A program made the translations under genes and the position numbers. A DNA stretch of 64,000 nt from Massilia sp. UMI-21 (GTDB taxonomy: Bacteria; Pseudomonadota; Gammaproteobacteria; Burkholderiales; Burkholderiaceae_D), in NCBI GenBank assembly GCA_015277795.1, contig CP063848.1, positions 3,224,001 through 3,288,000 of the forward strand, given 5' to 3'. The stretch's first letter is position 1; each line of letters begins with the position of its first letter. The notes under the pieces are model-generated. The model did not search any database and had not been told where the DNA came from. It saw nothing but the letters and a program-made list of their open reading frames with translations. Positions 1-9,612 of the stretch are shown here, in pieces.

Positions 1-462
1 TACGACCTCGATGCGATCGCGCTCCTGCTGGGGCCGGACGACAAGCTGCCGGGCCGCGAAGACGTCGTGTTCTACAACGCACAGCGCCACCCGAGCGGCG
101 CGCTCTGGCTGACCGGGGACAATCGCACCGGCGCCGGCGACGGCGACGACGAGCAGATCATCGTGAAGCTCGACGAACTGCCGGCGAAGTACACGCGCAT
201 CCTGTTCCTGGTGGCGATCTACGAAGGCAAGTCGAAGCGCCAGGATTTCTCGAAAGTCTCGAATGCCTTCATTCGGGCGGTGGACGCCGACAACAAGGAG
301 ATGTGCCGCTTCGACATGAGCGGCGACGCCGGGCTGGCCGAGCATTGCTCGCTGACCTTCGCCGAAGTGGTGCGCGCCGATTCGGGCTGGAAGTTCAACG
401 CGATCGGCACCCCGCACGCCTCGGACCGCTTCGTCGACGTCATGCGTCCCTACCTGTCATGA
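1..462 (+). CDS. TerD-family stress protein, 5' truncated by window edge
   Basis: The reading frame is open from base 1, so the true start lies upstream; 153 residues are visible. It carries the TerD hallmark acidic metal-binding segment GDNRTGAGDGDDE (about residues 40-52) preceded by VVFYN. TerD-like proteins are small calcium-binding proteins of the tellurite/chemical stress response, usually about 190 residues, so roughly the first 35-40 residues are missing. The stop overlaps the start of the next gene (ATGA at 459-462), which implies translational coupling with the vWA gene. The family assignment is firm. The actual physiological role (tellurite, phage or other stress) cannot be read from the sequence. 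Confidence 0.88.
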   Translation, partial: YDLDAIALLLGPDDKLPGREDVVFYNAQRHPSGALWLTGDNRTGAGDGDDEQIIVKLDELPAKYTRILFLVAIYEGKSKRQDFSKVSNAFIRAVDADNKEMCRFDMSGDAGLAEHCSLTFAEVVRADSGWKFNAIGTPHASDRFVDVMRPYLS

Positions 463-1100
463 GCGGCCGCCGCTTGCCGGTCTACCTGGCGCTGGACACC
501 TCGGGCTCGATGCGCGGCGAGCCGATCCAGGCGGTCAACGTCGGCCTCCAGGCCCTGCTGGCCTCGCTGCGCCAGAATCCGTTTGCGCTGGAAAGCGCCA
601 ACCTGTGCATCGTCACCTTCGACGCCAGGGTCAACGAAGTGCTGCCGATGACGCCCGTCGAGCACATCGTGCTGCCCGAGATCGTGTGCCCGGAGTCCGG
701 GCCCACCTTCCTTGGCGCGGCCCTGCACGCGATCTGCGACCGGGTCGAACATGACATTCGCAAGTCGAGCGCCGACCAGAAGGGCGACTGGCGTCCCCTG
801 CTGTTCGTGATGACCGACGGGAAGCCGTCCGACACCTATGACTACCAGCAAGCCATCCCGCGTGTCAGGCAGGCGAATTTCGCCACGGTGGTGGCCTGCG
901 CCGCGGGGCCGAAAAGCGACCCGGCGCAGCTCAAGCCGCTGACCGACCGCGTGCTCAGCCTGGACACGCTCGACAGCAGCGGATTTGCCAGCTTCTTCCA
1001 GTGGGTCAGCTCGGCCGTCAACGCGGGCAGCACCAGCGTGGGCACGGCTGGCGGACGTGAACTGCCGCCGCCGCCGCCGGAAGTCCAGGTCGTCCTGTAA
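459..1100 (+). CDS. von Willebrand factor A domain protein (Ter-associated)
   Basis: A 213-residue single vWA domain. The MIDAS metal site is visible: D13-T-S-G-S17 near the N terminus, the Thr of SGPTFLG in the middle and the Asp of MTDGKPSD later. The tail after about residue 190 is Gly/Ser-rich and ends in a run of five to six prolines, probably a flexible interaction tail. The start at 459 overlaps the TerD stop by four bases and begins MSGRRLPVYLALD; a longer frame starting at 303 would overlap the TerD gene extensively and was rejected. It probably scaffolds complexes with the neighbouring TerD, phosphatase and kinase proteins. Confidence 0.85.
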   Translation: MSGRRLPVYLALDTSGSMRGEPIQAVNVGLQALLASLRQNPFALESANLCIVTFDARVNEVLPMTPVEHIVLPEIVCPESGPTFLGAALHAICDRVEHDIRKSSADQKGDWRPLLFVMTDGKPSDTYDYQQAIPRVRQANFATVVACAAGPKSDPAQLKPLTDRVLSLDTLDSSGFASFFQWVSSAVNAGSTSVGTAGGRELPPPPPEVQVVL

Positions 1101-1133
1101 GCACGCACAAAGCACGCACAAAGCACGTACAAC
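1101..1133 (+). repeat. 11-bp tandem repeat, three units, between the two vWA genes
   Basis: Units GCACGCACAAA, GCACGCACAAA and GCACGTACAAC follow each other directly, starting just after the vWA stop and ending before the GGAGA ribosome site of the next gene. It is seen directly; the function is unknown and it may be simple replication slippage. Confidence 0.8.
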
Positions 1134-1145
1134 CCGGAGAAATCG

Positions 1146-2192
1146 ATGCGCCGATTACCGATTTTCATGCTGCTGGACGTCTCCGAGTCGATGGCCGGCG
1201 ACAATTTGCGGCAACTGCAGCAGGGACTGGAGCGCCTGGTGGCCGGCTTGCGCACCGATCCCCATGCGCTGGAGACCGTTTTTCTCTCGACGATCGTATT
1301 CGCCGGCAAGGCCCGGACCCTGAGCCCGTTGACCGAGCTGGCGCACTTCTACCCGCCCCGGCTGCCGCTCGGTTCGGGTACCTCGCTGGGACGCGGCATG
1401 CTGCACCTGATGGATGAGCTGGACCGGTCGGTACAGCCCAACACATCGGAGCGCAAGGGCGACTGGCGCCCGGTGGTCTACCTGATGACGGACGGTAAAC
1501 CCACCGATGACATCGAGCCGGCCGTCAAGCGCTGGCGCGCGCGCCATGCCGAACGCGCCACCCTGGTTGCGATCGCCGTCGGCAAGTACGCCTCGGTCGC
1601 CGCGCTGCAGCGCTTCACCGACACGGTACTGCTGCTCGACGCCCAGACCGAGCAGGATTTCAAGCGCTTCGTCGACTGGGTCACGATGTCGGTGGTGGCG
1701 CAGAGCCGCAGTGTGTCGGAAACCCGCACGGGCGTGAACCTGGCGAAGATGGATGAGTCGATCCTGAAGAAAATCGGCGACATCGGGGGTGGCCTGGCCG
1801 TGGACGAAGACCTGGTGGTGCTGAGCGCGCGTTGCCAGAACAACCGGCTGCCCTACCTGATGCGCTATGAACGCATCAGGCCGACCGCCGACACCCGCGT
1901 GCCGGGCATCAGGCTCGACCTGTACCAGCTCGGTGGCGTGTTCGCACTGGAGAAGGATTATTTCGAGCTGTCCGACGAACGCGCCATGGTCCGTACCGTC
2001 AGCACCGACGCGCTGCTCGGCGCCCCCGGCTGCCCGCACTGCGGCAACCCGATCGGCTTCGCGATGTGCGCTTGCGGCGCCCTCATGTGCATCAGGGGGA
2101 GCGGTCCCGCGACCTGCCCCAGCTGCGAGCGGGAATGCCATTTCGGCGAGTCCGACGGCGAGGGTTTCGACGTCGCGCGCTCGCGTGGCTAG
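1146..2192 (+). CDS. TerY-like vWA protein with C-terminal zinc-binding domain
   Basis: A 348-residue protein. The N-terminal vWA domain (about 1-190) has the MIDAS motif DVSES near residue 10 and the later LMTDGKPTDD. The C terminus (about 290-335) has paired Cys motifs CPHCG, CAC and CPSC that resemble the TerY-C metal-binding domain. ATG 1146 is preceded by GGAGA five bases upstream. TerY proteins, PP2C phosphatases and Ter-linked kinases form a known triad in which the vWA protein is thought to be a phosphorylated scaffold; here the phosphatase and kinase follow directly on the same strand. The substrate is unknown. Confidence 0.85.
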   Translation: MRRLPIFMLLDVSESMAGDNLRQLQQGLERLVAGLRTDPHALETVFLSTIVFAGKARTLSPLTELAHFYPPRLPLGSGTSLGRGMLHLMDELDRSVQPNTSERKGDWRPVVYLMTDGKPTDDIEPAVKRWRARHAERATLVAIAVGKYASVAALQRFTDTVLLLDAQTEQDFKRFVDWVTMSVVAQSRSVSETRTGVNLAKMDESILKKIGDIGGGLAVDEDLVVLSARCQNNRLPYLMRYERIRPTADTRVPGIRLDLYQLGGVFALEKDYFELSDERAMVRTVSTDALLGAPGCPHCGNPIGFAMCACGALMCIRGSGPATCPSCERECHFGESDGEGFDVARSRG

Positions 2193-2224
2193 TCCAGCGT
2201 AGTTGAACGTAGAGGAAGTTGGAG

Positions 2225-3904
2225 ATGGATGAAAGTTTGCAGTCGTATGCGCGCGCCTACCTGTTGCGCGCCAACCCGGAGGCCGATCATCGCGACATCG
2301 ACGCTTATGTAGCGAGCCCCGACTTCAAGGGCCTGGCCAAGGTCTTCGAGCAGAAGCTTGCGTCAGGTCTCGCGCAATTCCTGGCCGGCAGCCGGGTTGC
2401 CGGCGCGCCCGATTCGCGCATGCCGCCCACGCTACCCATGCAGCCTGTGCGTCCGCCCCCGTCGGCGGAGGCGCCGCGGCCGCTATCGCTTCCCGAGCTG
2501 TCGCCGTCAGTGGCCGCGCCGGCCACGCCCGCCGCTCCGACAGCGGACGAGCATGGTCTTGCCAGCATGGCGTCGAATCCACGCTCGACCGAGCTGGCGC
2601 GGCCCGCCCCTGTCAGCATCGCGCCGCCCCTGCCGGATCCGACGCCGCTACCCGCAAGCCAGGGCGCGCTGCCGTCACCGGACCTCGCCGATATCGCCTT
2701 GCGCCTGCCGAACGCGCGCGCGGGCGACGCCTACGCCCATCGCTTGGCTGCCGGCGACAGCACCGACACCGTGGTGTTCGACCAGATCATCGTGCCGGAT
2801 GGCCTGGCCATGAGCGCGGACCTGGCCACAGGCACCGTCAGCGGAACGCCGCCGGCCGCCGGCGAGTTCACCCTGACCGTGTACTACCACTTCGCACGCC
2901 AGTCGCCCAGCCGCAAGCGCCGCGCCCTGGTGCAGGTGGTGGTCATGCCCGATCCGCGCACGATGTGGAAGAACCTCGCTTCGGACCGGAACGACCCGTA
3001 CTGGAAACCGGACGAGCAAAGCGCGCAGCTGCGCGGCGCCGAGCTGTCGATTGTCGCCGCCAGCAAACGCGGCCGGTCGCATGCCCACGTCGGCAGCTTC
3101 CGCGACGATGATTTCCGTATCGCGCACGCCGCCCAATCCGGCTGGTACCTGGCGATCGTCGCGGACGGCGCCGGCAGCGCAAGATATTCGCGCCGCGGCG
3201 CCGCCCTCATCTGCGAAGAGGCGCAACAGCGCATCCTGGCGTCGCTCACCGACAGCGCGGTCGCCCAGCTCGACGCCAGCGCCCGGTCGTATGCCCAGGC
3301 CCGTCGCGATGCGCCGGAGTCGGCCGACGCATTGCGGGAAGAACTGCACACCCACCTGTCGCGGATCGTCGGCAATGCCGCCTACTATGCGGCCCGGGCC
3401 ATCCTCGACGAAATCGCGACCCGTGCCGACCTGGGCGGCACCTTCAAGGATTACGCCAGCACGGCCCTGATCGCGATCTGCAAGCGCTATCCCTTCGGCA
3501 CCCTGTGCGCCGCCTACTGGGTGGGCGACGGCGCGGTCGGCATCTACAGCAGGCGCGACGGCATCACGCTCCTGGGCGAAGTCGACAGCGGCGAATATTC
3601 CGGCCAGACGCGCTTCCTGGACAATGCCGCGGTCGAGCACGAGATGTTGCGCAAACGGACGCATTTCGACATTGTCGACGACATGTCGGCGCTGGTTCTC
3701 ATGACGGACGGGGTATCGGATGCGAAGTTCGAAACGGAAGCCCGGCTCAAGCGCTCCGCCGACTGGCACCTGTTCTGGGAAGAACTCGAGCGCTCGGTCG
3801 GTATTGCCGGCCAGGACCCGGCCCAGGAACAGAAGCTGCTCGATTGGCTGGATTTCTGGTCACAGGGCAACCACGACGATCGTACGATCGCCATCATCCA
3901 TTAA
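2225..3904 (+). CDS. PP2C-family serine/threonine phosphatase with putative Ig-like N-terminal region
   Basis: A 559-residue protein. Residues ~1-55 are a short helical region, ~60-160 a Pro/Ala-rich, probably disordered segment, ~160-240 a putative Ig/cadherin-like module (DGLAMSADLATGTVSGTPPAAGEF resembles the 'He_PIG' repeat), and ~280-559 the PP2C core. Catalytic metal motifs are visible: VADGAGSARYS, LMTDGVSD and the terminal NHDDRTIAII. ATG 2225 is chosen over the TTG at 2219 because GAGGAAG lies upstream at a fitting distance. It is encoded between TerY-like and kinase genes, consistent with dephosphorylating the products of that kinase. Cytosolic: no signal peptide or membrane segment is seen. 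Confidence 0.85.
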   Translation: MDESLQSYARAYLLRANPEADHRDIDAYVASPDFKGLAKVFEQKLASGLAQFLAGSRVAGAPDSRMPPTLPMQPVRPPPSAEAPRPLSLPELSPSVAAPATPAAPTADEHGLASMASNPRSTELARPAPVSIAPPLPDPTPLPASQGALPSPDLADIALRLPNARAGDAYAHRLAAGDSTDTVVFDQIIVPDGLAMSADLATGTVSGTPPAAGEFTLTVYYHFARQSPSRKRRALVQVVVMPDPRTMWKNLASDRNDPYWKPDEQSAQLRGAELSIVAASKRGRSHAHVGSFRDDDFRIAHAAQSGWYLAIVADGAGSARYSRRGAALICEEAQQRILASLTDSAVAQLDASARSYAQARRDAPESADALREELHTHLSRIVGNAAYYAARAILDEIATRADLGGTFKDYASTALIAICKRYPFGTLCAAYWVGDGAVGIYSRRDGITLLGEVDSGEYSGQTRFLDNAAVEHEMLRKRTHFDIVDDMSALVLMTDGVSDAKFETEARLKRSADWHLFWEELERSVGIAGQDPAQEQKLLDWLDFWSQGNHDDRTIAIIH

Positions 3905-3917
3905 GCAGGCAAGCACC

Positions 3918-5417
3918 ATGGCAAACACTGTCACTGTGACCGCGGCCGACGGCTCGACTGTCCAGTTCATCGACGAAATCAAGGCGTCGGGCGGGATGAA
4001 GGATGTGTACTTCTCGCCGAATAAAGATTATGTGGTCGCATTCTTCCGCGGCAGTGCCGATGCCGCCACCCGTGAACGGCTGTCGGTCATCACCACCGTG
4101 TATCGGGAACGGGTTTTCACCCAGATCGGCGGCGACTACTGGAAGAACTTGTTCTGCTGGCCGACCACCATGGTCGAACACAAGGGCCGGTTGGGCGTCG
4201 TCGTCCCGTTCTACTCTCCCGAGTTCTTTTTTACCCATGGCTCATGCAATAACGACATGCTGGCCATCAAGGGACGCGAGAAGGAAGGGAAATGGTTTGC
4301 TTCGCCATCGAACCGCAACAAGTTCCTCGACAAGCGCGAACTGGGGAACTGGATGTTGCAGATCAAACTGTGCCTGCAGATCGCGCGCGCCGTGCGGCGC
4401 ATGCATTCCGCCGGCCTGGCCCACTCGGACCTGAGTTATCGCAACGTCCTGATCGACCCATCGACCGGGCGGGCCTGCCTGATCGACATCGACGGCCTGG
4501 TCGTGCCTGGCAAATTCCCGCCCGACGTGGTCGGAACCCCGGACTTCATCGCGCCCGAATGCGTGGCCACGGCGCACCTGACGCGCGAGGACCCGCGCCG
4601 CAAGCTGCCGTCGATCGCCACCGACCGCCACGCGCTCGCGGTCCTGATCTACATGTACCTGCTGCTGCGCCATCCGCTGCGCGGCGACAAGGTGCACGAC
4701 ATGAACGATACCCAGCGCGACGAAGAGCTGTCGATGGGCGAGCGCGCCCTGTTCGTCGAGCACCCCGCCGACGCCTCCAACCGGATCAAGCTCGCCAACG
4801 TCAAGGCGTCCGAGTTGCCGTGGAAGGATACCGCCAGGCTGCCGTTCCAGATCACCGGCCCCTATCTGGGCGAGCTGTTCACCAGGGCCTTCATCGACGG
4901 CCTGCACAACCCGAACCTGCGTCCCAGCGCCGACGACTGGGAAACCGCGCTGGTCAAGACGGTGGACCTGCTGCAGCCCTGCGCCAACCCGGCCTGCGAA
5001 CAACAGTGGTACGTGTTCGACAACAAGACCAAGCCCTGCTGCCCGTTCTGCGGGACGAGCTTCGCGGGCAAGCTGCCGGTACTGAACCTGTATTCTTCGC
5101 AGCGCGAAGGCAGCTTCCGGCCGGACAATCACCGCCTGATGGTGTACTCGAACCAGTCCTTGTTCCACTGGCATGTCAACCGGTCGATCGTGCCGAACGA
5201 GAAGCTGAACGACGCGCACAGGAAGCGGGTCGGGTATTTCGTCCTGCACCAGGACGTCTGGTACCTGGTCAACGAGGGCATGGCGGACCTGATGCAGCTG
5301 CCGTCCAGGACGCCGGTGCCGATCGGCGCCAAGGTCGCCCTCGAGGAAGGCACGCAACTGCTGATGTCGCGCGAACCGGGCGGACGGCTCGCCGTCGTCC
5401 AGCTGGCCAATGCCTGA
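3918..5417 (+). CDS. Protein kinase-like protein with zinc ribbon and possible FHA-like tail (Ter-linked)
   Basis: A 499-residue protein. The catalytic loop HSDLSYRN (HxDxxxxN pattern) and the metal-binding DIDG (DFG position) are present around residues 165-190, and APE is matched by APEC. The N-lobe is divergent, with no canonical glycine loop. After the kinase region come CANPAC and CCPFCG, a zinc ribbon at about 355-385. The last ~100 residues (VWYLVNEG, then GTQLLMSREPGGR) look FHA-like, which is an inference. ATG 3918 follows the phosphatase stop by 13 bases, whereas the longer upstream frame overlaps the phosphatase. It completes the TerY-phosphatase-kinase triad. Confidence 0.82.
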   Translation: MANTVTVTAADGSTVQFIDEIKASGGMKDVYFSPNKDYVVAFFRGSADAATRERLSVITTVYRERVFTQIGGDYWKNLFCWPTTMVEHKGRLGVVVPFYSPEFFFTHGSCNNDMLAIKGREKEGKWFASPSNRNKFLDKRELGNWMLQIKLCLQIARAVRRMHSAGLAHSDLSYRNVLIDPSTGRACLIDIDGLVVPGKFPPDVVGTPDFIAPECVATAHLTREDPRRKLPSIATDRHALAVLIYMYLLLRHPLRGDKVHDMNDTQRDEELSMGERALFVEHPADASNRIKLANVKASELPWKDTARLPFQITGPYLGELFTRAFIDGLHNPNLRPSADDWETALVKTVDLLQPCANPACEQQWYVFDNKTKPCCPFCGTSFAGKLPVLNLYSSQREGSFRPDNHRLMVYSNQSLFHWHVNRSIVPNEKLNDAHRKRVGYFVLHQDVWYLVNEGMADLMQLPSRTPVPIGAKVALEEGTQLLMSREPGGRLAVVQLANA

Positions 5418-5471
5418 GCGGGAGCGCCCTTGCGGACGGCGCAGGCCCGATCCGGTCGGGACCGGCGGCCG

Positions 5472-6800
5472 CTATTGCGGCGCTGACTGGTTTCCCGAGC
5501 CCGGATCGGCCGGCACCGGCGGCAGGATCCTGACCAGCAGCTGGTCGATACGATAGTGGTCGACATCGAGCACCTCGAACTTGACCCCCTGGTATTCGAC
5601 GCTGTCGGTCCGCTTGGGGACCTTGCGCAGCATGTACATCATGAAGCCGGCGGCGGTCTCGTAGTTCTCTTCGTCCGGCAGGCTCTCGAGCCCGACGGTG
5701 CGCTTGACGTCGCCGACCGGCGTGCTGCCGTCGATCAGCCATGAGCCATCCTCGCGCTGCATGACCTGTTCGTCCTGGTCGAGCGGGCTGCCCCAGCTTC
5801 CCATCACGGTCAACATGATGTCGCTGAGGGTGATCACGCCCATGACCAGGGCATATTCGTTGATCACCACCGCGAAGGTTTCCTTGGTCGCGCGGAACTT
5901 GTCGAGCAGCTCGGACAGGGTCAGCGTGTCCGGGATGATCAGGACGGTGCGCACGCTGGATTCGTTCAACTGCAGCACCGACTGCTTGTTCAGCAGCCGC
6001 ACGAGAATGTCGCGGGTGTCCACGTAGCCGATCACCCGGTCGATGGTGCCGTCGCAGACGGGAAATTTCGAATGCCCCGCGACCTTCCGGCGGATACTCG
6101 CTTCGTCTTCGGTCAGGGTGAAATACACCACGCTGTCGCGGTTGGTCATCGCCGAGACGACCGAGCGCGACTCCAGTTCGAACACATTCTCGATGAAGTG
6201 CTGTTCCTGCTTCTGCAGCACGCCGGCCTGGGCGCCGGCTTCCACCGCGGCGGAGATCTCGTCGAAGGTGATGCTGTCCTCGCGCGTCGTGTCGATCTTG
6301 AAGATGCGGAAGATCAGGTTGGCGACGAGGTTGAGCGCCCATGCCAGCGGCTTGCATATCCGGATGTACAGCAGCACCGGCTTGATCACCACGACCGCGA
6401 TGCGCTCGGGAGCGATCATCGCCAGCCGTTTCGGCATCAGGTCCGCGAACAGGATGAACAGGCAGGTGACGAACAGGAAGGACAAGACGAAGCCGATGTT
6501 CTCGAGCGCCGGCCCGGCATACACGTTCGATATCCAGTCGATGAAGAACGGGCGCAGCGCTCCTTCGCCCAGGATGCCGCCGAGGATGGCGATTGCGTTC
6601 AGGCCGATCTGGGAGGCGGCGAAGAACTCCGCCGATTGCATCTGCAGCGCCATGACCTGCAGCGCGCGCGCGTCGCCGGCCTCCGCCAGCAGCTTGAGCT
6701 TGATCTTGCGCGCGCCGGCGAAGGCGATCTCCGTGAGCGACAGGAAGCCGGCGGCCAGCACCAGGAGGATCATCAAGACGATATGTTGGAACAAGCTCAC
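5472..6800 (-). CDS. paeA: CNNM/CorC-type CBS membrane protein, PaeA (YtfL) family
   Basis: A 442-residue protein with an N-terminal DUF21 membrane domain (hydrophobic segments at about 5-25, 60-80, 95-125, 135-160), two CBS repeats (about 205-330) and a C-terminal CorC/HlyC domain (SWLIDG, then NYETAAGFMM). The phrases LFADLMPKR, IENVFELESR and RKVPKRTDSVEYQG recall E. coli PaeA/YtfL closely. In enterobacteria PaeA exports cadaverine/putrescine; transfer of that role here is by homology only. The start is GTG at 6800. It converges with the kinase gene and is unrelated to the biosynthetic cluster. Confidence 0.85.
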   Translation of the reverse strand: MSLFQHIVLMILLVLAAGFLSLTEIAFAGARKIKLKLLAEAGDARALQVMALQMQSAEFFAASQIGLNAIAILGGILGEGALRPFFIDWISNVYAGPALENIGFVLSFLFVTCLFILFADLMPKRLAMIAPERIAVVVIKPVLLYIRICKPLAWALNLVANLIFRIFKIDTTREDSITFDEISAAVEAGAQAGVLQKQEQHFIENVFELESRSVVSAMTNRDSVVYFTLTEDEASIRRKVAGHSKFPVCDGTIDRVIGYVDTRDILVRLLNKQSVLQLNESSVRTVLIIPDTLTLSELLDKFRATKETFAVVINEYALVMGVITLSDIMLTVMGSWGSPLDQDEQVMQREDGSWLIDGSTPVGDVKRTVGLESLPDEENYETAAGFMMYMLRKVPKRTDSVEYQGVKFEVLDVDHYRIDQLLVRILPPVPADPGSGNQSAPQ

Positions 6801-6844
6801 GGGACACCTGACTGAAAGACGCGAGAAACGCTGCTAGGGCGCAT

Positions 6845-6873
6845 AGTATACGTTTGACAATTATATGCGGTAA
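6845..6873 (-). promoter_or_regulatory. Candidate sigma-70 promoter for the PaeA-like gene
   Basis: On the minus strand a good -10 TATACT (6850-6845) sits 17 bp from a weak -35 TTACCG (6873-6868) and 45 bp upstream of the GTG start. The -35 matches only half of the consensus. Confidence 0.3.
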
Positions 6874-7030
6874 CGCCATCAGCCCCCCTGCGCCCGCCCT
6901 TCGGGCCGGCAAGACCTCGCCGGCAGTGCCGATTTTGCGCGCATCGTCATGGGACGACGCCAGCGCCGCCGGCGGACGGCAAACGACGATAAAATGTTGC
7001 TTTGTTTGCGTGGCAAGGCTGGCAAGAGCA

Positions 7031-7714
7031 ATGGCAACTGAAGCAGTCAGGAATTTCGTCACAGCTTCCGCCTGGGGACAGCTATTGACGCCGGACCAAC
7101 TGGAGCGGGTCCTGCGGGACCTGTCCGAGACGGGCGCCGGCCCCGGTGAAGCCATCTGCAGGAACGGGCAGCGCTCCGACTACTGGTACGGCGTGATCGA
7201 AGGCCTGGTCAAGGTGTCCAACGTGGGCCCCGACGGCAAGCCGACCACCCTGATCGGCATCCCGCGCGGCGGCTGGTTCGGCGAAGGCTCGGTGTTCAAG
7301 CACGAGCGCCGCCCCTACGATGTGGTCGCGCTGCGCGAATGCCGCGTGGCGCAGGTCCCCGCCGCTACCTTCCACTGGCTGCTGGGCTGCAGCATCGCGT
7401 TCAACCACTACCTGATCGGCCAGCTCAACACCCGCCTGGCGCAGTTCGTGATCCGCTGCGAGCACCTGCGCTCGTATGCGCCGGAGCGCCACGTGGCCCT
7501 GTGCCTCGCCGAGCTGTTCAATCCGGTGCTGTATCCGGGCACCACCACCACGCTCCAGCTTTCACAGGAAGAGCTCGCCTTCCTGGCCGGGGTCTCGCGC
7601 GGCATCGTCAACCGCGCCTTGCGCCATCTCGAGCAGGACGGGATCGTCGCGGCGCGCTATGGCAGTATCGAGATCCTCGACCTGGCCGCCTTGCGCGCCT
7701 CCGCCTTCCGCTGA
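7031..7714 (+). CDS. Crp/Fnr-family transcriptional regulator
   Basis: A 227-residue protein. A cyclic-nucleotide-binding-like beta-barrel spans about 20-130 (with [10 protein letters not shown]), a dimerisation helix follows, and an HTH_Crp winged helix sits at about 165-215 ([21 protein letters not shown]). No N-terminal Cys cluster is present, so it is not an Fnr-type iron-sulfur sensor; the ligand is unknown. ATG 7031 has only a weak ribosome site; an in-frame GTG at 7010 is the alternative, and still longer starts extend into an implausible leader. It lies upstream of the acyl-CoA ligase on the same strand and could regulate it. Confidence 0.85.
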   Translation: MATEAVRNFVTASAWGQLLTPDQLERVLRDLSETGAGPGEAICRNGQRSDYWYGVIEGLVKVSNVGPDGKPTTLIGIPRGGWFGEGSVFKHERRPYDVVALRECRVAQVPAATFHWLLGCSIAFNHYLIGQLNTRLAQFVIRCEHLRSYAPERHVALCLAELFNPVLYPGTTTTLQLSQEELAFLAGVSRGIVNRALRHLEQDGIVAARYGSIEILDLAALRASAFR

Positions 7715-7866
7715 ACGCCGGCGCGCCTGCACGGGCCACCTTCATGGAGCACCCTTCTTCCAGGAAATTGTTGTTGCGTGAACAGTCAGCGCGCGCAATC
7801 GCGACTACCCTATGCGCTATCCCCGCCCGGCGGCGAGCAAGCAAAACACGATATCAGGAGACCACT

Positions 7867-9579
7867 ATGCAGCAGCAACAGCAGCAATGGAGCTATGTTC
7901 ATGGACCCAGCAATACGCCCTTGATCGGCGCATCGATCGGCGCCCATCTGGCGACCATCGCGGCGCGCCATGGCGAGCGCGAGGCGCTGGTCGTGCCCTG
8001 CCAGGACATCCGCTGGACCTACGCCGAGTTCGACGAGCGGGTCTCGCGGGTGGCCGCCAACCTGCTCGCGCTGGGGCTGGCGCCGGGCCAGCGGGTCGGG
8101 ATCTGGGCGCCGAATTGCGCCGAGTGGGTGCTGGTGCAGTTCGCCACCGCGCGTGCCGGGCTGGTCATGGTCAACATCAACCCGGCCTACCGCCGCTCGG
8201 AACTCGCCTATGCGCTCGACAAGGTCCAGTGCAGCGCCCTGATCCTCGCTCCCGGCTTCAAGACCAGCGACTACCTCGAGATGGTGCGCGAGGTCGTGCC
8301 CGCGCTGCGCCAGCGCGCCAGTGGCGCCGGCGCTGCTGCCACCGAGCTCCACGACGACAGCCTGCCCCACCTGCGCCACGTGATCCGCCTCGGCCCCGGG
8401 CACACGGACGGCATGCTCGATTTCGACACGCTGCTGGCGCGGCCCAAGGCCGATGCCCTGGCGCGCCTGCGCCAGGTGGAAGACGCGGTGCAGTTCGACG
8501 ATCCAGTGAACATCCAGTTCACCTCGGGCACCACCGGCGCGCCGAAAGGCGCGACGCTGAGCCACCACAACATCCTGAACAACGGCTTCTTCGTCGGCGA
8601 GGCGATGTGCCTGACGAGCGCCGACCGCCTCTGCATCCCGGTGCCGCTGTACCACTGCTTCGGCATGGTGCTCGGGAACATGGCCTGCGTGACGCATGGC
8701 GCAACCATGGTGTTTCCGGGCGCCGGCTTCGACCCCGAGGCCGTGCTGGAAACCGTGCAGGCCGAGCGCTGCACCGGCCTGCACGGCGTGCCCACCATGT
8801 TCATCGCCCTGCTCGAACATCCGGGCTTCGCGCGCTACGACCTGTCCACGCTGCGCACCGGCATCATGGCCGGCTCGCCCTGCCCGGCCGAGGTGATGAA
8901 CCGGGTCATGCAGACCATGCACATGGCGGAGATCACGATCGCCTACGGCATGACCGAGACCTCGCCGGTCTCGTTCCAGAGCGCGGTCGACGATCCGGCC
9001 GCGCTGCGCGTGTCGACCATCGGCCGCGTCCACCCGCACATCGAGTGCAAGGTGGTGGACGCGGGCGGCGCGATCGTCCCGCGCGGCGTGAAAGGCGAAC
9101 TGCTGACGCGCGGCTACTCGGTGATGCTCGGCTACTGGGGCGACGAAGAAAAGACCCGCGCCACCATCGACGCCGCCCGCTGGCTGCATACCGGCGACCT
9201 GGCGGTGATCGATGAAAGCGGCTTCGCGGCGATCGTCGGACGCTGCAAGGACATGGTGATCCGTGGCGGCGAGAACATCTACCCGCGCGAGATCGAGGAG
9301 TTCCTGTACCGCCATCCAAAGGTCCTGGACGTCCAGTGCATCGGCGTGCCCGACCCGAAGTACGGCGAGGAACTGTGCGCCTGCATCATCCTGCGTCCCG
9401 GCCAGGAGGCCAGCGCCGAGGACATCCAGGCCTTCTGCCGCGGCCAGATCGCGCACTACAAGATTCCCCGCTACGTGCGCTTCATGGAGGCCTTCCCGAT
9501 GACGGTGACCGGCAAGATCCAGAAGTTCGTGTTGCGCGAGCAGATCGGTACCGACCTGGGGCTGGGGCAGGACGCTTGA
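7867..9579 (+). CDS. AMP-forming medium-chain acyl-CoA synthetase
   Basis: A 570-residue ANL-superfamily ligase of the usual acyl-CoA synthetase length. The phosphate loop [12 protein letters not shown] (about 218-229), YGMTETSP, the hinge region [16 protein letters not shown] and the catalytic Lys in TGKIQKF near the C terminus are all visible. AGGAG lies six bases before ATG 7867. The protein opens with six consecutive glutamines encoded by CAG/CAA triplets. It most likely activates free fatty acids in catabolism. A role in supplying an acyl starter to the downstream peptide cluster is possible but unsupported, because it lies on the opposite strand and apart from the operon. Confidence 0.88.
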   Translation: MQQQQQQWSYVHGPSNTPLIGASIGAHLATIAARHGEREALVVPCQDIRWTYAEFDERVSRVAANLLALGLAPGQRVGIWAPNCAEWVLVQFATARAGLVMVNINPAYRRSELAYALDKVQCSALILAPGFKTSDYLEMVREVVPALRQRASGAGAAATELHDDSLPHLRHVIRLGPGHTDGMLDFDTLLARPKADALARLRQVEDAVQFDDPVNIQFTSGTTGAPKGATLSHHNILNNGFFVGEAMCLTSADRLCIPVPLYHCFGMVLGNMACVTHGATMVFPGAGFDPEAVLETVQAERCTGLHGVPTMFIALLEHPGFARYDLSTLRTGIMAGSPCPAEVMNRVMQTMHMAEITIAYGMTETSPVSFQSAVDDPAALRVSTIGRVHPHIECKVVDAGGAIVPRGVKGELLTRGYSVMLGYWGDEEKTRATIDAARWLHTGDLAVIDESGFAAIVGRCKDMVIRGGENIYPREIEEFLYRHPKVLDVQCIGVPDPKYGEELCACIILRPGQEASAEDIQAFCRGQIAHYKIPRYVRFMEAFPMTVTGKIQKFVLREQIGTDLGLGQDA

Positions 9580-9612
9580 GGCGCGAGCGCGGGCATCTCG
9601 TGGAGTTCGGTC

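Noticed and set aside
5446..5460. Small hairpin CCCGA-TCCGG-TCGGG between the convergent kinase and PaeA-like genes
   Set aside because: Only a 5-bp stem with no T-tract; expected often in DNA of this composition.
6854..6859. Perfect TTGACA on the plus strand upstream of the Crp-like gene
   Set aside because: No acceptable -10 hexamer occurs at 16-18 bp downstream, and it overlaps the more plausible minus-strand promoter.
7867..9579. The acyl-CoA ligase as the fatty acyl-activating enzyme of the peptide cluster
   Set aside because: It is on the opposite strand, 5 kb from the operon end and next to its own regulator. Sequence alone does not link it to the cluster.
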